Assembly: GCF_029892785.1 (NCBI RefSeq)
Contig: NZ_JARXXA010000006.1
Coordinates: 62,001-126,000 of the forward strand
Reading direction: 5' to 3'
DNA from: Parabacteroides sp. PH5-46
GTDB lineage: Bacteria; Bacteroidota; Bacteroidia; Bacteroidales; Tannerellaceae
DNA: 64,000 bases
Positions within the stretch are counted from its first letter, which is position 1. Each line of letters starts with the position of its first letter. Below are positions 16,789 to 24,860 of the stretch, in pieces. The translations under genes were made by a program, and so were the position numbers. The notes under the pieces are model-generated. The model worked only from the letters and a program-made list of their open reading frames with translations. It made no database searches and was not told the DNA's origin.

Positions 16789-17289
16789 ATGAAAATGAAA
16801 TCCATGAAGAAAATGGTATTTATCTTGACGCTACTGGTAGGAGTATCCGCTATATCCTGCAGTGGGCAGTCTAATACAGACAAGCAAAGTAAAAAGATAG
16901 CGGAAACAGAAAAAAAGGAGACAAAAATGAAAACAATACATTTGACTAAGGCTGATTTTCTTTCGAAAGTAGCCAACTATGAAACAACTCCCAATGAATG
17001 GAAATATCTAGGAGATAAACCGGCGCTGATAGACTTTTATGCCGACTGGTGCGGCCCTTGCAAGGCTATTGCCCCGGTATTGGAAGAATTGGCTGCAGAA
17101 TATGCTGGCGAGATCTATATTTATAAGATAGATACGGAAGCCGAACAGGAACTGGCTGCTGTATTTGGTATCCGTAGTATTCCTTCTCTGTTGTTTGTCC
17201 CAATGGGTGAAGATCCGCAGATGGCGCAAGGGGCTCTTCCTAAGCCGCAACTAAAAGAAGCGATTGATAAAGTACTATTGAAAAAGTAA
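16789..17289 (+). CDS. Lipoprotein thioredoxin
   Basis: A 166-residue thioredoxin-fold protein with the active site DWCGPCKA (about 86-93) and the cis-proline region RSIPSLLF. The N-terminus is a lipoprotein signal peptide with lipobox ISCS (cysteine about residue 24), then a polar linker and the thioredoxin domain from about residue 45. It is therefore anchored on the periplasmic side and probably reduces or oxidises envelope disulfides. It follows a consensus promoter and precedes the zinc-binding lipoprotein gene by 32 bp, so it may be co-expressed with zinc uptake; that link is inference. Confidence 0.9.
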   Translation: MKMKSMKKMVFILTLLVGVSAISCSGQSNTDKQSKKIAETEKKETKMKTIHLTKADFLSKVANYETTPNEWKYLGDKPALIDFYADWCGPCKAIAPVLEELAAEYAGEIYIYKIDTEAEQELAAVFGIRSIPSLLFVPMGEDPQMAQGALPKPQLKEAIDKVLLKK

Positions 17290-17321
17290 AAACAGCGTCT
17301 TTTTGCGGAAATAAATTATCA

Positions 17322-18191
17322 ATGAGAAAAATAAATTCTGCACTTGCAGTCGTTTTATTGTTGATTCTGTTTGCTTGTGGGGGGAAGCAATCTGAAGACC
17401 AGATTGTTTCCGTCACAATAGAACCTCAGCGTTATGTGGCAGAAAAGATAGCGGGTGACCGCTTTGTAATCCATACGGCTGTTCCCATAGGACAAAGCCC
17501 GGAAACCTACGATCCTACACCGCAGCAAATGCTTCGACTGGGTAAAAGTGTAGCCTATTTCCGGATAGGTGCTATTGGTTTTGAACAAGCCTGGATGCCC
17601 GGTATAGTGGCAAATAACCCTGAGATGAAAGTCTTTGATTTATCCGAAGGCTTTGAATTAATCCATGAGACAGAGGAACATCACGATCATCAGGGACACC
17701 ATCATCATGGTGGTTCAGATCCGCATATCTGGAGTTCTGTAGGCGGGATGCGTACAATCGCTTGGAATACGCTGAATGCCTTTCTGGCATTGGATAAGGA
17801 ATATACGGCATATTACTGGCAGAATTACAACCAATTGCTGTCTGAAATAGATGAAACGGAAGCTATTATAAAAGAGCGGCTATCGCCTTTGGCAGGGGAT
17901 GCATTTATCATCTACCATCCGGCGCTGACCTATTTTGCCGAAGAATTTGGTTTGTTGCAGTTTTGTATTGAAATGGACGGAAAAGAACCGTCTCCCGCCC
18001 GCTTGAAAGAGCTGATCTCAACAGCTCGGGAACATCATGCAAAAGTAGTATTTATTCAGCAGGAATTTGACAGTAAAAATGCCGAACTGATCGCCAAGGA
18101 GACCGATTGTCGCCTGGTCGTGATCAACCCCTTATCATATGAGTGGAATAAAGAAATGATACATATTGCAAAAGCATTGGCAGGTGAATAA
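17322..18191 (+). CDS. znuA: Zinc ABC transporter substrate-binding lipoprotein
   Basis: A 289-residue cluster A-I metal-binding protein of the ZnuA/TroA family. A lipoprotein signal peptide ends at lipobox LFAC (cysteine about 19). A histidine-rich acidic loop (HHDHQGHHHHGGSDPH, about 121-136) is typical of zinc rather than manganese binders. Metal-ligand regions include ETYDPTPQQ near 60, DPHIWSS and YHPALTYFAEEFG near 195. It delivers zinc to a membrane permease. The ATPase gene overlaps its 3' end, but no permease is present here; a matching permease begins at 63806. Confidence 0.92.
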   Translation: MRKINSALAVVLLLILFACGGKQSEDQIVSVTIEPQRYVAEKIAGDRFVIHTAVPIGQSPETYDPTPQQMLRLGKSVAYFRIGAIGFEQAWMPGIVANNPEMKVFDLSEGFELIHETEEHHDHQGHHHHGGSDPHIWSSVGGMRTIAWNTLNAFLALDKEYTAYYWQNYNQLLSEIDETEAIIKERLSPLAGDAFIIYHPALTYFAEEFGLLQFCIEMDGKEPSPARLKELISTAREHHAKVVFIQQEFDSKNAELIAKETDCRLVVINPLSYEWNKEMIHIAKALAGE

Positions 18192-18867
18192 ACTTGTAGA
18201 AGTAGATCATATAACGGCAGCTTATGAGAATAAGGTTGTTTTGCAGGATATCTCTGTCGATATTTACGAGCAGGATTTCCTTGGAATCATAGGGCCTAAT
18301 GGGGGAGGGAAAACTACCTTGCTGAAAGTGATATTGGGTTTGTTGTCACCTCTTTCGGGAGCTGTGCGCTTTTATGCGGATGGACAATCCGTCCCCTCGC
18401 TGAGAATAGGTTATCTGCCCCAAATGAACATGATAGACAAGAAGTTCCCTATATCTGTACGAGAGGTGGTTTCTTCCGGCTTGTCGTCTGAAAAGCCGCG
18501 TTTCCGCTCCTTTACAAAAGAACAAAACCGGCAGATTGATGAGGTAGTAGCCCGCATGGGCTTAGCGGAACTTGCTTCCCGTCCGATAGGATCCCTTTCA
18601 GGAGGGCAGTTTCAGCGGGTGTTGTTGGGGCGCTCGATTGTATCCCGTCCGCAGGTGTTGATCCTGGATGAGCCGGCTTCATACGTGGATAAGCATTTCG
18701 AGACTCAGTTCAATCAGCTGTTACACGAGATAAATAAGGAAAGTGCAATTATACTGGTTTCCCATGACATGGCTACCGTGCGGTCTATGGTGAAGAATAT
18801 TGCTTATATTAACGGTACGTTGCAGTATAATCCGGCAATGGATATGTTGCAGCCATTAATGTCGTAA
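18184..18867 (+). CDS. znuC: Zinc ABC transporter ATPase
   Basis: A 227-residue ABC ATPase. Walker A GPNGGGKT (near residue 38), signature LSGGQFQRVLLGR and Walker B VLILDEP are intact, followed by the switch histidine in LVSHDM. It energises metal import with ZnuA and a membrane partner. There is no good ATG: the longest frame opens with TTG at 18166. The GTG at 18184 gives the usual family N-terminus (VNKLVEVDHITAAYE) and overlaps the znuA stop by 8 nt, suggesting translational coupling, so it is preferred. Confidence 0.9.
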   Translation: MNKLVEVDHITAAYENKVVLQDISVDIYEQDFLGIIGPNGGGKTTLLKVILGLLSPLSGAVRFYADGQSVPSLRIGYLPQMNMIDKKFPISVREVVSSGLSSEKPRFRSFTKEQNRQIDEVVARMGLAELASRPIGSLSGGQFQRVLLGRSIVSRPQVLILDEPASYVDKHFETQFNQLLHEINKESAIILVSHDMATVRSMVKNIAYINGTLQYNPAMDMLQPLMS

Positions 18868-18875
18868 GTCTGAGG

Positions 18876-19883
18876 ATGAAAGTTTTGATTACAGGAGCCA
18901 GCGGTTTTATTGGCGCTTATCTTGTACAGGAGGCGCTTAATAGAGGGTATGAAACCTGGGCGGGAGTCCGCCAGGGAAGTGATCGTTCCCGCTTGCAGGA
19001 TGAAAGGATCCGTTTTATCGATCTGAAATATAATGATAAGAAAGCTCTGGAAGAGCAGTTATGCCTTCATGCTGCAGATAACGGCTCCTGGGACTATGTG
19101 ATTCATAATGCGGGAGTAACAAAAGCTTTGCAGAAAAGTGATTTTTCGCGTGTAAACGCAGAGTATACCGTCCATTTGATCGAAGCGCTGGCGGCTGCCG
19201 ACTGTAAACCGAAAAAGTTCCTGTTGATGAGTAGCCTGAGCACCTATGGCAAGGGTGATGAAAAGACATTTGCCCCTATACGGCTGGATGATCCGCAACT
19301 ACCTGATACAGCTTACGGCAAGAGTAAGCTGGAAGCTGAGTGTCATTTGCGTCACCAATCCCATTTTCCCTATATAATACTACGTCCTACAGGTGTTTAC
19401 GGGCCAGGCGAAAAGGATTATTTTATGGAAATTCAAAGTATAAAAAGCGGCTTTGATTTTGCGGTTGGCCTGACACCTCAACGTATCACCTTTATTTATG
19501 TGAAGGATCTGGCTAGAGTAGCTTTTCAGGCTTTGGAAAAAGAAGAAATACTGAACAAGCAATATTTTGTGGCAGACGGAGATGTGTATACCGACTCAAC
19601 GTTTGCCCGCCTGATACAGGACATCTTGCCTAAAAAACATGTATTACATGCACGTATTCCTACCGGATTGGTGTATATAGCCTGTATTTGCTCGGAATGG
19701 ATCGGGAAGCTATTAAAGAAGAGTATGACGCTAAATAGCGATAAATACATCATCCTGAAGCAGCGTAACTGGATCTGTGATGTTAAGCCGCTTCAGGATG
19801 ATTTGGAATTTATTCCTATGTACACTCTTCGTAAGGGATTGGAAGAGAGTATTGAATGGTATCGTAAAGAGGGTTGGCTGTAA
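18876..19883 (+). CDS. NAD-dependent epimerase/dehydratase (extended SDR)
   Basis: A 335-residue extended short-chain dehydrogenase. The Rossmann motif TGASGFIGAYL is at residues 6-16, and the catalytic YGKSK (about 148) follows a serine-rich segment LLMSSLSTYG. Family members convert nucleotide sugars or related alcohols; a specific substrate cannot be inferred. It follows znuC by 8 bp and is probably the last gene of that transcript. Its stop codon abuts the stop of the convergent head-GIN gene with no spacer. Confidence 0.85.
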   Translation: MKVLITGASGFIGAYLVQEALNRGYETWAGVRQGSDRSRLQDERIRFIDLKYNDKKALEEQLCLHAADNGSWDYVIHNAGVTKALQKSDFSRVNAEYTVHLIEALAAADCKPKKFLLMSSLSTYGKGDEKTFAPIRLDDPQLPDTAYGKSKLEAECHLRHQSHFPYIILRPTGVYGPGEKDYFMEIQSIKSGFDFAVGLTPQRITFIYVKDLARVAFQALEKEEILNKQYFVADGDVYTDSTFARLIQDILPKKHVLHARIPTGLVYIACICSEWIGKLLKKSMTLNSDKYIILKQRNWICDVKPLQDDLEFIPMYTLRKGLEESIEWYRKEGWL

Positions 19884-20681
19884 TTAGTCTACTTGCTTGA
19901 TAGAACCGGAGCCGGCTACACTTTTCCGAACTGTCTGAGGGTTTCCTTTATACTTGATTCGTCCGCTTCCTGCAATATCGGCTGAGATACTGTTGCTTAC
20001 GCTGATCTCTATATCGCCACTTCCTGCTATATCACATTTTAGGTCTTCTACCTGAAGATCAAAAGCTCTGACTGTTCCGCTACCAGCAATATCAAGAGAC
20101 GCTTCTGTCATGATACCTCCCATGTTTAATTTTCCGGACCCGGCGATGTCACCATCAAACTTCCGGCCATTCATGTAAGTGGCATTTAAGGTGGCACTTC
20201 CTGCCAGATCAACATCCAGAATGTCAACAAACACGCTATCTCTCAGGTTGATAGTCCCGCTTCCAGCCAGGTCTAATTCCAGATTGTCTCCGGTAAAAGT
20301 GTTATCTACATTGAAGTGTACACTTCCGGCAACTTCTGCTTTTTTCAAGCCTTTGGAGCGGGTAGTTACAGTAAATTCCGTGGGGCGGAAATTGGCCCGT
20401 CTGAATTCGTCTTTCGGTTTGATAAATAACTTGTTACCGCTTGTCCTGATGTCGTACATTTCAAGGATATTCTGGTCGGTAGTAACCGTAAACATAGGAG
20501 CATCTTCCGACTGGGTGTAATTGATTGTCATAGTCTGAGCCGCCTCTATAACGTTGTAATCTTCAATGTTGATCTCCTGAGTGGTTAGATTTCCGTCTCC
20601 TATTATCATCTGGAACGGGTTGCAGCTGTTCATAAACAGTACCAGAGAGCAAGCAAGGGTAATAAAGAATTTTGTATTCAT
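19884..20681 (-). CDS. Head-GIN (DUF2807) lipoprotein with AGSG repeats
   Basis: A 265-residue surface or periplasmic lipoprotein. A signal peptide ends at lipobox MNSC (cysteine about 20). From residue about 110 to the end the protein is a ladder of short beta repeats with the motif (D)(I/L/V)AGSG, at least eight copies (VAGSVHF, LAGSGTI, LAGSATL, IAGSGKL, IAGSGTV, IAGSGDI, IAGSGRI, VAGSGSI), typical of the head-GIN/DUF2807 beta-solenoid. The function of the family is not established; some members are called autotransporter-adhesin-like. It is transcribed alone, convergent with the epimerase gene. Confidence 0.88.
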   Translation of the reverse strand: MNTKFFITLACSLVLFMNSCNPFQMIIGDGNLTTQEINIEDYNVIEAAQTMTINYTQSEDAPMFTVTTDQNILEMYDIRTSGNKLFIKPKDEFRRANFRPTEFTVTTRSKGLKKAEVAGSVHFNVDNTFTGDNLELDLAGSGTINLRDSVFVDILDVDLAGSATLNATYMNGRKFDGDIAGSGKLNMGGIMTEASLDIAGSGTVRAFDLQVEDLKCDIAGSGDIEISVSNSISADIAGSGRIKYKGNPQTVRKSVAGSGSIKQVD

Positions 20682-20757
20682 ATCATCATTTTTTTAATAA
20701 GCACTTTATAGATAAGACGTGTAGTTTGCTTGAAAGGTTACAAAATACGATGTTTTT

Positions 20758-21966
20758 TTACATGATAACCAGATAAGCTGTGTAATGTGTCTTACCGGTA
20801 ACAGGAGTAAGCGAATAATAGCCTGATCGTAGCTTCCCCTCTTTCAGTTTGCATGGGTAAGCCTGTTTCATCAGTTTATGCCATTCGTTCATGCGATATG
20901 GAGTAACTTCATAATGTATATTGAATGTGCCGCTTGCGTCGGGATGGATATACTTCTCAACCAGTCGGATAGCTGCTAACCCCATGGTGTAGCGCATGTT
21001 GATTTCTAGGCAGGGATGCAGTGCATGCGAGTCCTTTCCCGTTCTGTACATGAGCATATCTACACCCAGATAGCCTTTGTAATGCCGGGCATAATTCTCT
21101 TGTATAACGTGGGTTACAGCTTCTTGTATCTGCCGGTATGTTTCAGTTCCGATCTCTCGGTGGTTTATCTCTTCATATTCCGCTTGCTCATTTATGTTAT
21201 TACCCTTATAGGCGCCTACTTTCGAGGTTCCGAAGACAGATATACCTTCATAACGGAGGTTTCCTTCACCATCCGAATAATACTCCAGCGCCATGTCCTG
21301 ATCTTTTGGGAGGGCGTATTCAATTCCTACGCTTCCTTGTTTCTTCAAGGCTCCACTTATCCACTTCTTGTCTTTTTCCTTTAAACAGTTGTTATCCAAC
21401 CAGAGCAGGCCTCTTCCGGAAGAAGAAAAAGGGGTTTTAATCACAAAAGCTCCCTCGTGTGTATTCAGCCAGGCTTCTATTTCTTCCAGCTCCTTAAAAA
21501 ACAAGGGGGGAGGAGGGAAAGAAATGTTGGGCAATCGCTCTTTTATCTGCTGGAAACAAAGGGCGGCTGTCTGCCGGCTCGTCAGACGGGTAAATTCCTC
21601 TTTCCATGCCGGAACCTCGATGTTCAAACCATAGGTATCCCTTAAATCTTCAAATAAGGGGATGCTTTGAGGGGTAATTCCCCAAGGAGCGGCTTCCATA
21701 CGAGGCAGAGAGGCAGCCTTCTTTTTTATGTCTTCTCTGGAGAGGATAGTTACTTTGGGACGAACTTCTTCGGGATACTGTGAAAAAAAGCGGGGCGAAG
21801 TATTCTCTTCTACAAAGATATAGTCGCCTTCGTCTGCATACCAGGCCGGAAGAAGTGCTAACTCCTGCCTCATTTTTTGTACGTTTCCAGAAGGAGTGTA
21901 ATGCGCAGATCCTTGAAGTATATCCGTTTCGTGCCCCGGGTTGTAGTAGTGAAGTTTGGGTAACAT
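20758..21966 (-). CDS. ATP-grasp-like protein of unknown function
   Basis: A 402-residue protein. The N-terminus LPKLHYYNPGHET is followed by a helical region. The centre and C-terminus look like an ATP-grasp fold: a phosphate/ATP segment GAFVIKTPFSSSGRGLLWL (about 164-182), and a metal/ATP segment LGVDMLMYRTG followed by CLEINMRYTMGLAA. ATP-grasp enzymes join a carboxylate to an amine or thiol using ATP; no substrate can be named. The start at 21966 is chosen because an earlier GTG at 21987 lies inside the terminator hairpin of the upstream gene. A short gap to the DUF349 gene suggests occasional read-through only. Confidence 0.7.
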   Translation of the reverse strand: MLPKLHYYNPGHETDILQGSAHYTPSGNVQKMRQELALLPAWYADEGDYIFVEENTSPRFFSQYPEEVRPKVTILSREDIKKKAASLPRMEAAPWGITPQSIPLFEDLRDTYGLNIEVPAWKEEFTRLTSRQTAALCFQQIKERLPNISFPPPPLFFKELEEIEAWLNTHEGAFVIKTPFSSSGRGLLWLDNNCLKEKDKKWISGALKKQGSVGIEYALPKDQDMALEYYSDGEGNLRYEGISVFGTSKVGAYKGNNINEQAEYEEINHREIGTETYRQIQEAVTHVIQENYARHYKGYLGVDMLMYRTGKDSHALHPCLEINMRYTMGLAAIRLVEKYIHPDASGTFNIHYEVTPYRMNEWHKLMKQAYPCKLKEGKLRSGYYSLTPVTGKTHYTAYLVIM

Positions 21967-21970
21967 AACT

Positions 21971-22004
21971 AAAAGAAATAAAGCCACCCGGAGGCAGCTT
22001 TATT
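21971..22004 (-). terminator. Intrinsic terminator after the DUF349 gene
   Basis: On the minus strand AATAAAGCTGCC and GGTGGCTTTATT form a continuous 12-bp stem (two G-U pairs) closed by a TCCG tetraloop (21977-22004). TCTTTT follows (21976-21971). It separates two same-strand genes. Confidence 0.85.
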
Positions 22005-22011
22005 CTGATTA

Positions 22012-23904
22012 TTATAAGTTTTCGTCTATCGCATCGATTTTCTTAACAATAAGCTCCATGTCTTCTTTTAGCTTTTCGATCTTGCGTTCCATTTCTTTTA
22101 CAAGTCCGCCTCCGCCTTTTGAAGAGATGTTGAGGAAGCCAATGTTGTTCTCGTACGTTTGCAACTCACTTTTCATCCGCTCATAGGTACGCATCAACTT
22201 ATCCCGTTCTCCGTAAAGCTTACCCTTTCCTCTTTCATCGCCTACCATATCAGTCAGGTTGTTGCGGAAAGTCTGCATTTTCCTGTCGTTCTGGTCTACT
22301 TTCAAGCGATCGAATTGCTTGTCGATTGCTTCGTGATACTCTTTGTATACTTTGTCTTTCTCTTTGAAAGGTACAAATCCGATGCTATTCCACTCGGCCA
22401 TGTATTCTTTCAACAAGGCCAGAGCTGCTTCATGTTCAAGACTTTCGTCAAAGTTGTTGACCTTTTCAATCAACTCCCGTTTAGCTGCCAGATTGTTTTG
22501 CTCGCTTCCTTTCTGAGAGGAGAAATTCTTATTCTTTTGATCAAAGAAGTAGTCACAGGCCGAAATAAAACGTTTCCAGATCTGATCGGAATGTTTACGG
22601 GCTACAGGGCCTATCGTTTTCCACTCTTTTTGCAGGGCGATCATTTTTTCGGTCGTTTCCTTCCATTCTTCGCTATCTTTCAGCGATTCAGCTTTTTCAC
22701 ACAGGGCTGTTTTCAGTTGGAAATTCTTTTCCATATCTTCTTTGATGCCCTTATAGAAATCGCTCTTTTTGTTAAAGTAAACATCACAGGCAGCCCGGAA
22801 GCGTTCAAAGATTTTCACGTTATGTTTCTTGGGAGCAAAACCGATGGTTTTCCATTTTTCCTGTAAACCAATCACTTCCTTGTTCTTTTCTTCCCAATCC
22901 CTGAAGGTTTTCAACTCGGAGAAGTCCAGGTTTTCAATCTGTTCGCAAATAGCTATTTTTGCATCCAGATTTTCCTGTTCTTTTTCTTTCAGCGATTCAA
23001 AGTGCAGCTGATGGCGTTTGTTGATAACAGTAGATGCTGCTTTAAAACGTGCCCACAACTCTTCGCGTAATTCCTTGGCTACAGGGCCAATCTCGCGCCA
23101 TTGCTGATGAAGTTTTTGTAGTTGATGGAAAGCGGAGATCACGTCGGGTTCCTGTTCCAGTTTTTCTACCGTTTCACACAGAGCAGTCTTTAATTCCAGA
23201 TTCTTTTTAAAGTCATAATCCCGGAACTGGTTGTTTATCTTTATGATATCATAAAAACGTTCGCTGTATATCTGATAGTTTTTCCACAACTCATTGGCAT
23301 GCTCCTGAGGAACAAGCTTGGTTTCTTTCCAGCGCTGTTGGATGTCTTTAAACTCATTGTAGAGCTTGTTGAAGTCTTCCTGGCTTTCTGTCAACTCTTT
23401 CATACGGTTGATCAGCTGTAGCTTCAGCGCGTAATTAGCCGCTTTTAGTTGTTCTTCTTCTGCATGCAGAGCTGCTCTCTTTTCTCTGAATGAAGCGAGT
23501 AGTTCTTTTATTCTTGCTTCTGTTTCGTCTTCCGGAGCTTGAAAATCTTTTTCTTCGCCCCCGCCTTCTAGGAACACTTTCTTAAGTTCTTCTACTTCTG
23601 CTCTATGAATTTTATAGAACGATTGCTTGAGAACTTCTACTTCATTGCGGATATTCCCAATAGGCGCGTTGATTAATTCAGCCAGTTTGTCCAGAATTTC
23701 TTCTTTAGTCAACTTGCCGGTATTCATAGAACTAACCTCCCCGGAAGGCTCTGCGGATGCTACAGTGTTATCCTCTTCTGCTACAGGTTCTTCTACTGTT
23801 GCAGTTACTTCCGCGATCTCCTCCGGTGTTACTTCCGGTGTCGTAGTTTCTTCTAATTTGTCATTTTCTTCGATTGGCAAATTAGTTTCATGAGTGTCCT
23901 TCAT
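22012..23904 (-). CDS. DUF349 coiled-coil protein
   Basis: A 630-residue, highly charged, almost wholly helical protein. The first 75 residues are acidic and low-complexity (Glu-, Thr- and Val-rich). From about 160 to 570 there are five DUF349 repeats, each a three-helix unit with a conserved pattern of the kind LQKEWKTIGP-(V/F)A-(R/K)KH...(I/L)W.RF..A. The C-terminal 60 residues form a coiled coil (KEMERKIEKLKEDMELIVKK). There are no membrane segments or signal peptide, so it is cytoplasmic. The function of DUF349 proteins is poorly known. The gene starts 170 bp from repeat array B. Confidence 0.9.
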   Translation of the reverse strand: MKDTHETNLPIEENDKLEETTTPEVTPEEIAEVTATVEEPVAEEDNTVASAEPSGEVSSMNTGKLTKEEILDKLAELINAPIGNIRNEVEVLKQSFYKIHRAEVEELKKVFLEGGGEEKDFQAPEDETEARIKELLASFREKRAALHAEEEQLKAANYALKLQLINRMKELTESQEDFNKLYNEFKDIQQRWKETKLVPQEHANELWKNYQIYSERFYDIIKINNQFRDYDFKKNLELKTALCETVEKLEQEPDVISAFHQLQKLHQQWREIGPVAKELREELWARFKAASTVINKRHQLHFESLKEKEQENLDAKIAICEQIENLDFSELKTFRDWEEKNKEVIGLQEKWKTIGFAPKKHNVKIFERFRAACDVYFNKKSDFYKGIKEDMEKNFQLKTALCEKAESLKDSEEWKETTEKMIALQKEWKTIGPVARKHSDQIWKRFISACDYFFDQKNKNFSSQKGSEQNNLAAKRELIEKVNNFDESLEHEAALALLKEYMAEWNSIGFVPFKEKDKVYKEYHEAIDKQFDRLKVDQNDRKMQTFRNNLTDMVGDERGKGKLYGERDKLMRTYERMKSELQTYENNIGFLNISSKGGGGLVKEMERKIEKLKEDMELIVKKIDAIDENL

Positions 23905-24073
23905 ATTTCAATTGCATTTAAGAGAGGGTATAAATCCTCGATAAAGTCACAAATTAAGCTAAATATTTTTGGATTTCAGCATCTAGACGCGTTTTTTTTG
24001 CATTGCTTAATGAAAACGGACATTTACTTTATCAGACAGGGCTATCTGTTGTTTTATTCTGCAAAAAGTTACT

Positions 24074-24183
24074 AGGTCACATCTATAAGCTACCTGGTCG
24101 ACAGCTGTGACTCAGCTGGTCGACAGTTGTGACCCAGGTGGTCGACGGCTGTGAACCACGTGGGTCACAGTTGTGATCCAGCA
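24074..24183. repeat. 22-bp-period palindromic array B (5 units)
   Basis: Five tandem units of exactly 22 bp begin at 24074, 24096, 24118, 24140 and 24162. The middle units share GGTCGACAGYTGTGACC-like near-palindromes; units 1 and 5 carry GGTCACA instead of GGTCGACA. The array is bracketed by AAAGTT (24065-24070) and AACTTT (24184-24189 region), which are complementary. It lies between the divergent DUF349 and trmB genes, about 170 bp upstream of the former. Confidence 0.9.
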
Positions 24184-24191
24184 ACTTTCTC

Positions 24192-24387
24192 ATGTATAAA
24201 GGGAAAGATGATAGTAAGCATGCAAAAGAGTATACGTATCCATTCGTCCATTTCAGCATTATATTTTATTATTATAGATTATATAATTAATAAAATATAA
24301 TTTATTGAGTATATAAAATAGATTATATGTATATTTAATTGAATGTGATATAAAATATCATCTTATAAAATTAAAATGCGATTAAAC
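24192..24387. other. Very AT-rich spacer, left of the palindromic element
   Basis: From about 24245 the sequence is nearly all A and T (TATA/TTAT-rich runs), with no open reading frame or promoter match. A similar AT-rich stretch lies right of the element. Nothing else is recognisable. Confidence 0.6.
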
Positions 24388-24615
24388 AAGTCCGAAAGGA
24401 CTTACAGATGGACACCCCCCCCTTGCAAGCGTAGCTCAGCTCGGGAAAGCTAAACACTCTCCATCACCTCTCAACTCCGAAAGGAGTTGGACTACTACGC
24501 AGTTCAGAAGATGGGAGATCCCTGTTTTGTACTGCCGCGCAGGCTATACTATCACTTGCCCCGAGCTGCGCTGCGCTTGCAAGGGGTTATCCAAATATAA
24601 GTCCTGACGGACTTA
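24388..24615. mobile_element. REPIN-like non-autonomous palindromic element
   Basis: A GC-rich 228-bp block between AT-rich flanks. Its outer ends are small hairpins: AAGTCC-GAAA-GGACTT (24388-24403) and TAAGTCC-TGAC-GGACTTA (24598-24615). Inside, a long imperfect inverted repeat of about 31 bp (24419-24450 and 24555-24586) begins and ends with CCCCTTGCAAGC and its complement; a central hairpin AACTCC-GAAA-GGAGTT is at 24473-24488. It encodes no protein. Paired inverted palindromes like this resemble REPINs, which are mobilised in trans by REP-associated tyrosine transposases, or a MITE. A structured RNA is the main alternative. Copies elsewhere in the genome cannot be checked here. Confidence 0.6.
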
Positions 24616-24848
24616 GTCGTAAATGTTCTAAACAATAAATAATAATATATAATAATTGAGAATAATATATTTTTTAACTGATTAAAATAATAACAAATGA
24701 TATCTAATGAATATCTAATAATATTATATAGGCGATGAATTAAATATTATATATAGAAACAATAAAATAATTATATTAGCTTTAAATATTCTCAAATATG
24801 CTATCAAAAATTATAGGCTGATGGGGAGGAGTGAAGGAGTATTTGTAG
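24616..24848. other. Very AT-rich spacer, right of the palindromic element
   Basis: Mostly A and T (repeated AATAAT, ATATAT and TATTATATA words) with no ORF. It carries no feature I can name before the trmB -7 box. Confidence 0.6.
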
Positions 24849-24856
24849 TATCTTTG
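24849..24856 (+). promoter_or_regulatory. -7 element of trmB
   Basis: TATCTTTG at 24849-24856 is an exact consensus -7 box. The trmB ATG follows only 4 bp later, so the transcript is predicted to be leaderless or nearly so. No TTTG lies at the expected -33 distance. Confidence 0.5.
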
Positions 24857-24860
24857 CTCT

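Noticed and set aside
22159-22866. 235-codon open frame opposite the DUF349 gene
   Set aside because: The phenylalanine- and serine-rich product is the mirror of the Lys/Glu-rich coiled coil on the other strand; no independent support.
24419-24490. Possible tRNA (GTAGCTCAGCTCGGGA resembles a tRNA D-arm)
   Set aside because: No acceptor-stem pairing, anticodon arm or T-arm (GGTTCGAATCC-like) follows; the sequence is explained as one arm of the long inverted repeat.
24419-24586. Invertible promoter segment flanked by inverted repeats
   Set aside because: The arms are imperfect, the segment carries no promoter match and there is no site-specific recombinase nearby.
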